This document shows positions 1 to 7,556 of a stretch of DNA of 9,272 nt, piece after piece. The stretch covers positions 1 to 9,272 of the forward strand of contig JAWUWD010000032.1 of NCBI GenBank assembly GCA_034112085.1, given 5' to 3'. The first letter of the stretch is position 1; every line of letters begins with the position of its first letter. Position numbers and translations under genes: made by a program. Source of the DNA: JAWUWD01 sp034112085 (lineage in GTDB: Bacteria > Bacteroidota > Bacteroidia > Cytophagales > Cyclobacteriaceae). The notes beneath the pieces are model-generated. The model searched no databases, was not told the DNA's origin, and saw nothing but the letters and a program-made list of their open reading frames with translations.

Positions 1-2101
1 AAGTTGTTTGGTTTTGATTGTACGCTATAGATGAATAGCCAATCATCAAGGAGTTATTTCCAAAATCAAGCGTTGGCACCTGATCTTCATGTTGATCGGT
101 GACTACTGTGAGACCATCTAAAAAATTACCTCCAAAAAGGAGGGAGTCTGAATTTGGAAGTTTCACATACCTAATGAGCAATTCAGGAAATTGTGTGGGG
201 TTTTGATAAGCGTCTCTGTTGAAGTGAATAAAACCTTTTGATTGGGCATACAAAATATTGTTCTGATCCAAGACTGAAAGCCTTCCTTCCCAATGATGCT
301 TAAACCCATCAATCATATAAGATTCTCTGGAGTAGCTTCCACCAATATTTTTAGTCAATCGACCGTTGGACCTTGCTGCTGAGTAATATGCACTACCAAA
401 TTCGCCCGCAACAATCTCATAGACATCATTCTTAGAAGTGTCAATTTTATCTTCAAATGCTTTTTGCCAATCTGCAGATATTTGAAATCGCTCTTCATCA
501 TCGACGAAATTGAAGACTCCTTTTGTGGTCGTAAATAGAATTTGATCTTCCAGTTTGAAAATTCGTGAGAACGTATTGGGTAAACCTGAACTCCCTTGAG
601 GGTAAGATTTCATAGATGTGACAGAGCTATAATCTTCTGAAAACGTAAAGGAATAGACCCCTTTGATAGAAGTGGCTGTCCACAATTTTCCATTTCTATC
701 AAACTCTAGATATTTGGTCCATTCATCGAAACCTTCATATTTGTGTGTTACTGACCATCTGCCATTTTCTTTTTCTACTCGATAGATTCCGCTCAGACTA
801 CCTCGGATCAATACATTAGGATCGCGAGTTTCTTTGAAGGCAAAATGCATCCAGTCATGGTCAGTGGAGACTGGGACAAATCTGCCATCATATAATTGAA
901 AAGAATTATTAATACCACTGACCAGTAGATCACCCTGAATATCTTGTAGATAGTAAACAGGCCCCTGCACATTTTCTATTGCTTCTACTTTATCAATGGG
1001 CCATTGCTTTTTGGCACGATAAAGTCCCGTGCTCGTACCAAAGTAAAAATAATCACCAAAGGCAATGGCCGTATAGCCCACGCCAGGGAGGTTCAATTCT
1101 TCTCTCAAGTAACTTTGGGCAGCACTCCAGCTTATTTTGACAATCCCGTTTTCTCTGGCCAGCCATATATTACCAGCTGAATCTTCAAATACGTCTCGTA
1201 TACTACTGGTATTTAGACCTTTTGTGTTGTCCAGATGGTATACTAGGTCTCCCTTCGCATCTAAAATGCACAATCCGTTATTGTTTGTCCCTACAGCATA
1301 ATTGCCATCTGAAAGTTTAGTTACTGCATTTATTTTCCAGTTGGAAAATTCGTCAAGCAACGCATCGGCAAAGGGGATTACGTCATTGTTTTTAACCTGA
1401 TAGATGCCATTGTTTTCAGTAAAAGCAATTAGTGAACCCCTCCCTCTTTCTAAAAGACCTGTAATATTCATTTGAGCTAGTTTGGAACCTTCGGCCAATT
1501 GGTTCCAATCTTTGCCGTTTAATACAGCTAATCCTTTTCCGTCCGGATTCATGTAGAGTTCACCTCCACAATTGTAGACTTGCATGCTCTGGGGAGGTAA
1601 TACTTCAGTAGGAAGTATCTCAATGGCTTCTCCGTCGTAAAAATACAAGCTATTGATACTGACAAAAACATATCCATTCTTGTATGGGATAGTTTTAATA
1701 ATACTCCTGACTCTATGCTCTGCTGGCAATAAGTGATTTAAGGAATGAAATTTATAATCTCCACTAGCATCAGGGAAATAATAGCCTATGTATCTGCTGC
1801 TTGCATAAACTCTCCCAGAATCATCTGTCAATAGAGAAGTGATGCCTCTCTCTCCCCACGAAACAGTGTGGAGCTTCCACTGGCTGCCATCGTATACTAG
1901 CATCCCATTTTTATTAGCAACGAATATTAGCCCACGTGAATCTTGCCCGATTTTGTGATTTGAAATATGAGCTTGATAGTCTTGTTCACCAAAATACGCT
2001 ATTGAAGGAACGCCCAGAAACTTCCCTTGAGCCATAACCTGAGATGCAAAAAGATAGCATACAAAAAGGATCAATACATAAGACCTGTGAATGTGGTTCA
2101 T
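1..2101 (-). CDS. Reg_prop (two-component regulator propeller) sensor, N-terminal 700 residues; 3' end beyond left edge
   Basis: A continuous minus-strand frame runs from the ATG at 2101-2099 to the window edge with no stop (700 codons). The N-terminus is a signal peptide: basic/polar start, hydrophobic run LILFVCYLFA, cleavage likely after VMA at about residue 24. The body is made of beta-propeller repeats of the Reg_prop type. The clearest begins at G295 and has the family pattern GL-N-T-S-S-I-R-D, then EDSAGNIWLA (W313), then ENGI; others lie near residues 51-75 (IGQDSRGLIFVA) and 470-485 (DRNGKLWTA). Residues 641-700 (LLIRYVKL, later LDFGNNSLMIGY) match the segment that normally leads into a Y_Y_Y domain, so that domain and the output module lie off the left edge. 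In this family the output is a transmembrane helix plus either a LuxR-type helix-turn-helix or a histidine kinase; which one applies cannot be seen. Role inferred: a periplasmic ligand sensor. It is divergent from the CotH block. Confidence 0.88.
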   Translation of the reverse strand, partial: MNHIHRSYVLILFVCYLFASQVMAQGKFLGVPSIAYFGEQDYQAHISNHKIGQDSRGLIFVANKNGMLVYDGSQWKLHTVSWGERGITSLLTDDSGRVYASSRYIGYYFPDASGDYKFHSLNHLLPAEHRVRSIIKTIPYKNGYVFVSINSLYFYDGEAIEILPTEVLPPQSMQVYNCGGELYMNPDGKGLAVLNGKDWNQLAEGSKLAQMNITGLLERGRGSLIAFTENNGIYQVKNNDVIPFADALLDEFSNWKINAVTKLSDGNYAVGTNNNGLCILDAKGDLVYHLDNTKGLNTSSIRDVFEDSAGNIWLARENGIVKISWSAAQSYLREELNLPGVGYTAIAFGDYFYFGTSTGLYRAKKQWPIDKVEAIENVQGPVYYLQDIQGDLLVSGINNSFQLYDGRFVPVSTDHDWMHFAFKETRDPNVLIRGSLSGIYRVEKENGRWSVTHKYEGFDEWTKYLEFDRNGKLWTATSIKGVYSFTFSEDYSSVTSMKSYPQGSSGLPNTFSRIFKLEDQILFTTTKGVFNFVDDEERFQISADWQKAFEDKIDTSKNDVYEIVAGEFGSAYYSAARSNGRLTKNIGGSYSRESYMIDGFKHHWEGRLSVLDQNNILYAQSKGFIHFNRDAYQNPTQFPELLIRYVKLPNSDSLLFGGNFLDGLTVVTDQHEDQVPTLDFGNNSLMIGYSSIAYNQNQTT

Positions 2102-2159
2102 AAAACGAAGTGAGTTGAAAACAGAGGAATTTAAACTGAATCTAAGGCAAAATCATTGA

Positions 2160-2212
2160 TTAAAGCTTATTGAAAGCATTATTATATCGCAATGTGAAAG
2201 TAATGTGAAAGT
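2160..2212 (-). promoter_or_regulatory. Operator-like array: two 11-bp-phased pairs of CTTTCA-like half-sites
   Basis: On the plus strand AATGTGAAAGT occurs twice head-to-tail (2191-2201 and 2202-2212), a perfect 11-bp tandem duplicate. A second, weaker pair lies closer to the minus-strand gene: TTAAAG at 2160-2165 and TGAAAG at 2171-2176, again 11 bp apart. Read on the minus strand this is CTTTCAC-N4-CTTTCAC, the layout of OmpR/PhoB-family direct-repeat boxes (7-bp half-site, 4-bp spacer, one helical turn). A degenerate Bacteroidota -7 element, TGATTTTG (one mismatch to TAnnTTTG), lies at 2155-2148, just downstream of the proximal pair, where an activator could stand in for a -33 element. 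The array lies between the divergent sensor gene and lipoprotein A and could serve either. The repeats are seen directly; the regulator is inferred. Confidence 0.4.
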
Positions 2213-2310
2213 GATTTTTGAGTCATGTAAAATTAGTGACGTACCTGAATATTTGAATTTTGCCTAGTTCCAAGCAATTTTTGAATGTGAATCAAAATCT
2301 ATATTCAATT

Positions 2311-3075
2311 ATGAACCTATCACATAGAATATGTTCGTACCTAATCATTGTCGCCGCTCTTATATTCTTTGTGAGTTGTCATGAGAATGATGAATTGCTG
2401 GTCGTGGACAAAATAGATGAGATGGCGGAGAAGGAAGAGATTGAACCGATAAATCATGCGGCTTCATCAATCAAGCTCTATGGATTAGAAGAAGGGCTTG
2501 GTTATTCCAACCATGATATTATCTTATTTTCACTTGAACTATCAGATGAATTACTAGTAGTATCCCATATTCTAATCGCCATCAATGACTCCATTATTGA
2601 GTTAACATCAAAAGTACGAGCAAGCAAACCTCAGAATTCCTATGGTTGTTATTATTGGTACAATAACCACACATTACCACTCCGGTTCCATTCGATAAAA
2701 GCGTTCGCGCTGAGCGATAAAGAGCTAATCAGGTCAGACTGTGTAACCATTAAAATCGAAGGTTTTCGAAATAAATATGTGAAGAGCCACCACTTCGCCT
2801 CGGTTCACTGGTGTAATCCTGATAATCCTAGCACCACTCAATACGATAGAGGGATCAAACTATATGAAGAATCTCCAAATATAATTTACAACGATGTGAT
2901 CGAGAAAGCTGTCAACTATCAATGGATCGGAAATCCTCCTCCAAAACGGCGACCTACTATCCACTTTGATTCAAATCTCATAATGACTGCCTCTTTGACC
3001 TCAAATAATGAGGTAGACTACCGCTCTTTAGTGGCATGGCGAGTATTGGGTACTTACGCCTCAATGGCATCCTAG
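2311..3075 (+). CDS. Lipoprotein A with Ig-like domain, C-terminus apparently truncated by a frame break
   Basis: I chose the ATG at 2311 over an upstream TTG at 2260 because it gives a proper lipoprotein signal: basic N-region, hydrophobic LIIVAALIFF, lipobox VSC with Cys23 (254 residues total). The residues after Cys, HENDE, are acidic, which in Bacteroidota tends to mark export to the cell surface. The middle part looks like an Ig-like beta domain (AINDSII, YYWYNN, SIKAF, then D and IKIEGF). A C-terminal module follows with a conserved Cys (HWC) and a PPPKRR segment. It aligns by eye along its length with lipoprotein B at 6322-7125, e.g. FRNK...F.S...C against FREK...F.S...C, and IK..E....IY.D in both. 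It stops about 25 residues earlier than B; the rest of the B-like tail is found in the -1 frame. I do not recognise a named family. Function is inferred only: a surface partner or substrate of the CotH-type protein that follows 83 bp downstream. Confidence 0.75.
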   Translation: MNLSHRICSYLIIVAALIFFVSCHENDELLVVDKIDEMAEKEEIEPINHAASSIKLYGLEEGLGYSNHDIILFSLELSDELLVVSHILIAINDSIIELTSKVRASKPQNSYGCYYWYNNHTLPLRFHSIKAFALSDKELIRSDCVTIKIEGFRNKYVKSHHFASVHWCNPDNPSTTQYDRGIKLYEESPNIIYNDVIEKAVNYQWIGNPPPKRRPTIHFDSNLIMTASLTSNNEVDYRSLVAWRVLGTYASMAS

Positions 3076-3148
3076 ACAGCATAAAAATGAGCTATGCACA
3101 TTGCGGTAGATATTTTTCAGGAACAAGCATTACAGATATAAAAAATAA
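3063..3148 (+). pseudogene. Out-of-frame C-terminal tail of lipoprotein A
   Basis: Lipoprotein A ends WRVLGTYASMAS-stop. If the reading shifts back one base at 3063 (the A of TCA reused), it continues NGILDSIKMSYAHC and then GRYFSGTSITDIK. This lines up with the tail of lipoprotein B: GGFES.N.L..YKV....C and SIDGLK. The second Cys, probably a disulfide partner of the HWC/SYC cysteine, is restored. A second one-base change in the A-run at 3141-3145 would bring the TAA at 3146-3148 into frame, giving 36 residues after the shared Trp, the same number as in lipoprotein B. The tail may be genuinely decayed or the result of two homopolymer sequencing errors. The alignment was made by eye. Confidence 0.5.
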
Positions 3149-3158
3149 AACAACTATT

Positions 3159-6100
3159 ATGAAATATTTAAGATATCGAACAGGGCCAATCCGCTTTTTA
3201 AGGCCAACAATAGCATACTTTGGTCAGTATTCCCAAAGGGTTCCGTTTTTAAAATGGGGGAGTCTAATGTTTATTTATGTGCTTACATGCTACGGACTGC
3301 TCGGTTCGGCTCAATTGTACGCTCAGCCGACAATTACGTCTTTCCTACCCAAAAGTGGCTCTTTAGGAACTTCTGTAACCATAACGGGTACCGGATTCGA
3401 CACTACTATTTCCAACAACATTGTTTTTTTCGGAGCAACACGAGCTGATGTTACGGAAGCCAGCACAACAGCATTAACAGCAACAGTGCCATCAGGAGCT
3501 ACCTATCAACCCATTACCGTTTTGGTCAACAATCAACTGGCTTCCTCATCTTCCCCTTTTGCGGTGACATTAGATAACCCAGTCGAAATAGGTCCGGGCT
3601 TCTTTGCAGGTAGAGAAGAGTATAACACTGGCGCAAGCCCTTTTTCTGCAGCTGTTGGTGACTTAGATGGAGATGGAAAACCTGATATGGTTTTTGCTAA
3701 TTCAGCTAGTTCAAGCGTATCCATACTCAGAAATGCGACCAATGAACCTGGCTCAATAGATTTTGAGACCAAAATCGATTTTGCTACAGGGCCAGATCCC
3801 TTTGATGTAGTAATAGGAGATTTGGATGGTGATGGGAGACTTGATCTAGCAATAACTAATTCAGGAAACGCGACTCTGTCCGTTCTAAGGAACACGAGCA
3901 CTGGAGCAGGTATAATAGATTTTACCGCAAAACAAGATTTTGTAACTGGAGATCTTCCATTTGGTGTATCAATCGCTGACTTGGATGGTGATGGGAAATC
4001 TGATTTGGCCACAGCCAATTTGCTCAGCAACACAGTCAGTGTACTCAGAAATACCAGTACAAGTGATGGGTTGATTGACTTTGCATTGAAGTTAGACTTT
4101 GCGACTGAGGCAGCCCCAATAGACATTGCCATAGGAGATCTAAATGAAGATGGAAAGTTGGATTTGGCTACTGCCAATTGGGGAAGTAATTCTTTAACCG
4201 TGCTGGGAAATAACAGCTCCTCAATAGGTGTGATTTCTTTCAATCCTATGGAAGCTGTTTTTATTGGAGACACCACACGATCGATAGTTATTGGCGATCT
4301 GAATGGTGATGGAAAACCCGACATTGCCGTGGCTATGCCATATAATCAAATGGCTTCCGTTTTAACTAACACCAATTCAGAGTCAGGTACCTTGAGTTTT
4401 TCTGAAAGACTTGAATTGGCTACCGGAAGCGGCCCTGTGGTCATTGCAATAGCAGACTTAAATGGTGATGGAAAACCTGATTTGGCCACTGGAAATGACG
4501 GAACCAATAACGTATCAATATTGGAAAACACAACCATTGAATCAGGAGCGACCAGCTTCGCTGAGCGAGTCAATTACCATACAGGTTCTCAGCCATGGGG
4601 ATTGACTTTAGGTGATATGGATGCCGATGGTAGATCTGACTTAGCCACCGGTAACTATGGCGAGGGTACTTCGACTATCTGGAGAAACACGGCAGATCAA
4701 CAGTTACTTACTACTAGTAATCTTCCAATAGTTGTTATTACCACAGATGAAATAGCTGAAATCACTAAGGAAAGAATAGGCGCCTCGATGAAGATAGTAT
4801 ACAATGCTAGTGAACGTAATGATGTCATTGGACCCTACAATGATTATGATGGTAGAATCAGTATAAAAGGTCGAGGAGAATCTTCGTGGGAACTTTTTGA
4901 TAAAAAAGGGTATACGCTGGAAACCCAACTGGCCAACGGAGATAATAACAATGTATCTATTCTCGGGTTGCCAGAGGAGAATGACTGGGTGCTTCATGGT
5001 CCTTTTGCTGATAAGTCACTAATGAAAAACGCGTTCGTCTATGACCTTGGGAGAGGGTTGGGTCGTTACGCTCCACGAACACAGTTTTGTGAGGTCATGC
5101 TGAACGGAGAATATCGTGGTGTTTACCTTTTTACGGAAAAGATTAAAATCGACAAGAATCGTGTTGATATAGCTACACTAAAGCCAGATGAAATCTCAGG
5201 GGACGATCTTACGGGAGGCTATTTGATGAGAATTGATCGAAAACAGGAAGAATACTGGAACGCTGATTTTGGTTGGGGGTTTTCTTTCTTTAATTACTTC
5301 GCTCCTGATCCGGTAACAATGCCTCAAGTGCAGAAGGATTACATAAAGGACTATATTACCGATTTCGAGGCTTCACTCAAGGACAATCCACTGGGTGATA
5401 CCGAGTCAGGCTATCGCTCGTATATCAACTTGCCTTCGTTCATCGATTATTTCATCATCAATGAACTGACAAAAAATATTGATTCCTATAGACTCAGCAC
5501 CTACATGTATAAGGACAAAGACAGCAAAGGCGGCAAGCTCACCATGGGCCCGCTTTGGGATTACAATCTATCGTGCGGTGGTGTGAATATTGATTTTGGT
5601 AATTGGGGAGCTACCGCAGAAAATTGGGTGCACGAAGAGTTGCCTGATGGTGTGCCTTTTTGGTGGTCCAAGTTTTTGGAAGATGGCTACTACAACTCAT
5701 GTTTAAAGCAGCGATGGTCAGAGCTACGAGAGGATTTGATAAATGATAATGATTTTGAAACAACCATCGATATTTATGCTGAATTGTTGGATGAGGCAAA
5801 AGATAGGAATTTTCAAGTCTTCCCGCTGGCAGAGCCTGTTTGGGGTAATGATCATTATTTTTTCACCTACCGAGAGGAAGTAGATACTTTGAAAGGTTTT
5901 TTGAGTGCAAGAATGAAATGGCTGGATCAAGAAATCGCTTCACTGCCAAGTAGTGGTGAGTGTATGGAGTGTTTTGAATGTGAACCAGAGCCAGAAACTG
6001 TTCTTAATAATCAATCTATCAATGTAGATGTTCCTAGAATCTATCCAAACCCAACAACTGGAATGATCATGGTGAAAGTAAATCTAGCGCGCTCATCAGC

Positions 6101-6281
6101 ACTTATTTTGGAGTTGAGGGATCTGGCCGGGAGAGCAGTTAAGCATGAGGTATTTCAACTTGAATCAGGGGCACATAACCTATCCATGAATCTATCAGAG
6201 GTGCTTAATCCTGGCATTTTCCTGTATACTATACGCACCCCAGAAGCAACCTTGACGACAGGCAAATTAGTGGTTAAATAA
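3159..6281 (+). CDS. T9SS-secreted CotH kinase family protein with TIG domain and seven-bladed VCBS propeller
   Basis: The ATG at 3159 is the likely start (1040 residues): it sits in an AT-rich context and gives a basic N-region with a hydrophobic core at about 37-50 and cleavage near A51 or A55. In-frame ATGs at 3036 and 3090 would add lipoprotein-A-like residues. Domains in order: IPT/TIG 57-137; seven VCBS/FG-GAP repeats 151-511 with Ca-binding loops such as DLDGDGKPD starting at 168, 221, 274, 327, 380, 433 and 486; CotH kinase domain 522-930; Cys cluster CMECFEC (C935, C938, C941); T9SS type A sorting domain 960-1040 (YPNP at 962-965, ending GKLVVK). CotH landmarks are RGESSW at 572, K583, E660 and, from family resemblance, the probable catalytic/metal pair D775 (NID) and D801 (PLWDYN). 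CotH of Bacillus phosphorylates spore-coat proteins; in this non-sporulating context a surface or extracellular protein kinase role is inferred. It is flanked closely by two paralogous lipoproteins. Confidence 0.9.
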   Translation: MKYLRYRTGPIRFLRPTIAYFGQYSQRVPFLKWGSLMFIYVLTCYGLLGSAQLYAQPTITSFLPKSGSLGTSVTITGTGFDTTISNNIVFFGATRADVTEASTTALTATVPSGATYQPITVLVNNQLASSSSPFAVTLDNPVEIGPGFFAGREEYNTGASPFSAAVGDLDGDGKPDMVFANSASSSVSILRNATNEPGSIDFETKIDFATGPDPFDVVIGDLDGDGRLDLAITNSGNATLSVLRNTSTGAGIIDFTAKQDFVTGDLPFGVSIADLDGDGKSDLATANLLSNTVSVLRNTSTSDGLIDFALKLDFATEAAPIDIAIGDLNEDGKLDLATANWGSNSLTVLGNNSSSIGVISFNPMEAVFIGDTTRSIVIGDLNGDGKPDIAVAMPYNQMASVLTNTNSESGTLSFSERLELATGSGPVVIAIADLNGDGKPDLATGNDGTNNVSILENTTIESGATSFAERVNYHTGSQPWGLTLGDMDADGRSDLATGNYGEGTSTIWRNTADQQLLTTSNLPIVVITTDEIAEITKERIGASMKIVYNASERNDVIGPYNDYDGRISIKGRGESSWELFDKKGYTLETQLANGDNNNVSILGLPEENDWVLHGPFADKSLMKNAFVYDLGRGLGRYAPRTQFCEVMLNGEYRGVYLFTEKIKIDKNRVDIATLKPDEISGDDLTGGYLMRIDRKQEEYWNADFGWGFSFFNYFAPDPVTMPQVQKDYIKDYITDFEASLKDNPLGDTESGYRSYINLPSFIDYFIINELTKNIDSYRLSTYMYKDKDSKGGKLTMGPLWDYNLSCGGVNIDFGNWGATAENWVHEELPDGVPFWWSKFLEDGYYNSCLKQRWSELREDLINDNDFETTIDIYAELLDEAKDRNFQVFPLAEPVWGNDHYFFTYREEVDTLKGFLSARMKWLDQEIASLPSSGECMECFECEPEPETVLNNQSINVDVPRIYPNPTTGMIMVKVNLARSSALILELRDLAGRAVKHEVFQLESGAHNLSMNLSEVLNPGIFLYTIRTPEATLTTGKLVVK
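3609..4691 (+). repeat. Seven in-frame repeats of 159 bp (53 residues) coding a VCBS propeller
   Basis: The aspartate opening each Ca-binding loop is coded at 3660, 3819, 3978, 4137, 4296, 4455 and 4614: every interval is exactly 159 bp. Each unit reads roughly F..-TG-P-...-[GA]D[LM]-loop-[PLS]D-[LMI]A-N-S-[VL]-N. The loops vary (DLDGDG x3, DLNGDG x2, DLNEDG, DMDADG). Nucleotide identity between units is moderate rather than near-perfect, so they are diverged copies. Seven units fit a closed integrin-like beta-propeller. Confidence 0.9.
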
Positions 6282-6321
6282 TATGGTTTTGATCAATCAT
6301 CAAGTGCAAATTAAACGTAAA

Positions 6322-7125
6322 ATGGAAGACACCAGACGTCATATTAAAGCAATCGGAATGGGGTTTACGGTCCTATTCTATCTGGTCAGCTGCAATGAAG
6401 ACCAAGATGTACAGGTTAATGATCCGGAGAGCTATACTTATCCAACGGTTACCTTCTTGTTGTCGAACGATGTGTTATTTGAGAATGCTGACACCATCCG
6501 ATTAGTTGTGGAACCAAAAGCCACGGCCAGCACAATCCGAAAAGTAGAGATTTTAATTAATGATACCATTGTTTATACAACATATGAGCGCCCTTACCAA
6601 TATAACTGGTATGAAGAGCAGCTTATAGAACCTGGAAGTTACGAGATCAAAGCCATCACCTATGATGAGCAAGACTCAATCGGTACCGATGCACGATTAA
6701 TCGAGATTCGTGATTTTAGGGAAAAGCATTTTGGATACTATTCATTTGTTTCGGAATCCTACTGTCCAGGTGGTGGTACAATTAGGGGTTATCCTTCTTA
6801 TGGAATGATCAAAGCATTTGAGCCTGCTGATACCATCTATCAGGATGGCTTAATTAATTACACCTCTGAAAACTTCACACTTCCACCTGCAAATAGAAGA
6901 ATCACAATCACTACTAGAAGTACAGTGTTAACACCAGCACTGTCACCAGAAAGTGATGCCCTACACGGTTTTGTTATTACCAGAAATTCACACGATGAAT
7001 GGATATACGAATGGATAAAAATTGGAGGTTTTGAAAGTTCAAATACTCTAGCATTGGGCTATAAGGTGCTTAATCTGGGTGGGTATTGTGACTATTCAAT
7101 AGATGGTTTAAAAGCCACCAATTAA
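6322..7125 (+). CDS. Lipoprotein B with Ig-like domain, paralogue of lipoprotein A
   Basis: The ATG at 6322 gives a standard lipoprotein signal (MEDTRRHIK, hydrophobic GFTVLFYLVSC, Cys24; 267 residues). An earlier ATG at 6283, one base after the CotH stop, would add 13 residues and is less likely, though it may reflect translational coupling. The stretch after Cys, NEDQD, is acidic and suggests surface exposure. Residues of the mature part resemble a bacterial Ig-like (Big) domain: VEILINDTIVY, then RPYQYNWY, then GSYEIKAITYD and an IEI strand. A C-terminal module follows with SYC, PPANRR, EWIKIGGF and GGYC; its two Cys could form a disulfide. Lipoprotein A has the same order of motifs, so the two likely arose by duplication around the CotH gene. 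Spacing shows one operon with the CotH gene. Specific function is unknown; a surface partner of the secreted kinase is inferred. Confidence 0.8.
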   Translation: MEDTRRHIKAIGMGFTVLFYLVSCNEDQDVQVNDPESYTYPTVTFLLSNDVLFENADTIRLVVEPKATASTIRKVEILINDTIVYTTYERPYQYNWYEEQLIEPGSYEIKAITYDEQDSIGTDARLIEIRDFREKHFGYYSFVSESYCPGGGTIRGYPSYGMIKAFEPADTIYQDGLINYTSENFTLPPANRRITITTRSTVLTPALSPESDALHGFVITRNSHDEWIYEWIKIGGFESSNTLALGYKVLNLGGYCDYSIDGLKATN

Positions 7126-7556
7126 TGAATGTTGGGTGATCCTAGTGCAGCAATTCGGTACGGTATCGGGGAGTTATCAACTTAAGTTTTTAATTAACGA
7201 GTTGTGGAAAAAAAGTATTGGACGATGTATGTGTGGGAATGAAGATCACATGAATAACTCCGCTTTAAGTTTTTGGCTACTGAAGGCACATTGATTTTGT
7301 AGTTGGAACTGCCTATTTGATACTTCCATGCAACTCGCCCGTGAACCTGCCCATTCTGTAAACTTTGGTGCTTCTAGTCACTTTTTTCTTGCTGGACTTA
7401 GACTTTCAGAACGTAGTTCTTCTTGGATACTGTTGCGGTGGTTGGGCAGTTTCACTACTTTAGTGCTCCATAGAAAGGATATGGCCACTCGTCATACCTA
7501 GTCGTTATGCAAAAAACAAATACTAAAGATGATTTGGAGCTAGAAATGAAACTGAT
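7126..7556. other. 431-bp stretch with no recognised gene
   Basis: No convincing coding region, RNA gene or strong terminator is visible. The longest plus-strand frame (7328-7501, 57 residues) has no recognisable motif. A 10-mer TTAAGTTTTT occurs twice (7182-7191, 7265-7274). A perfect short hairpin AGAAC-GTA-GTTCT lies near 7409-7421. GTTATGC at 7504-7510, 47 bp before the next gene, resembles the R' core of an integron attC site and may mark the left end of a cassette, but no matching R'' was found upstream. Confidence 0.5.

Noticed and set aside
2248..2255. AATATTTG as a Bacteroidota -7 promoter for lipoprotein A
   Set aside because: One mismatch to TAnnTTTG, and the nearest TTTG upstream (2217-2220) is 27 bp away, longer than the usual ~19-21 bp spacing.
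3254..3448. Plus-strand 64-codon frame
   Set aside because: It overlaps the signal peptide and TIG domain of the CotH protein in another frame, with no recognisable features.
3533..4573. Minus-strand open frames of 263 and 75 codons opposite the propeller
   Set aside because: They are antisense shadows of the VCBS repeats; their own repetitive SGFPSP pattern is the reverse reading of the DGDGKPD loops.
4704..5930. Minus-strand frames inside the CotH domain
   Set aside because: They lie entirely opposite a well-supported kinase domain and show no family motifs.
7328..7501. 57-residue plus-strand frame and a 34-codon minus-strand frame in the gap
   Set aside because: Neither shows motifs, a plausible start context or similarity I recognise; lengths are within chance expectation.
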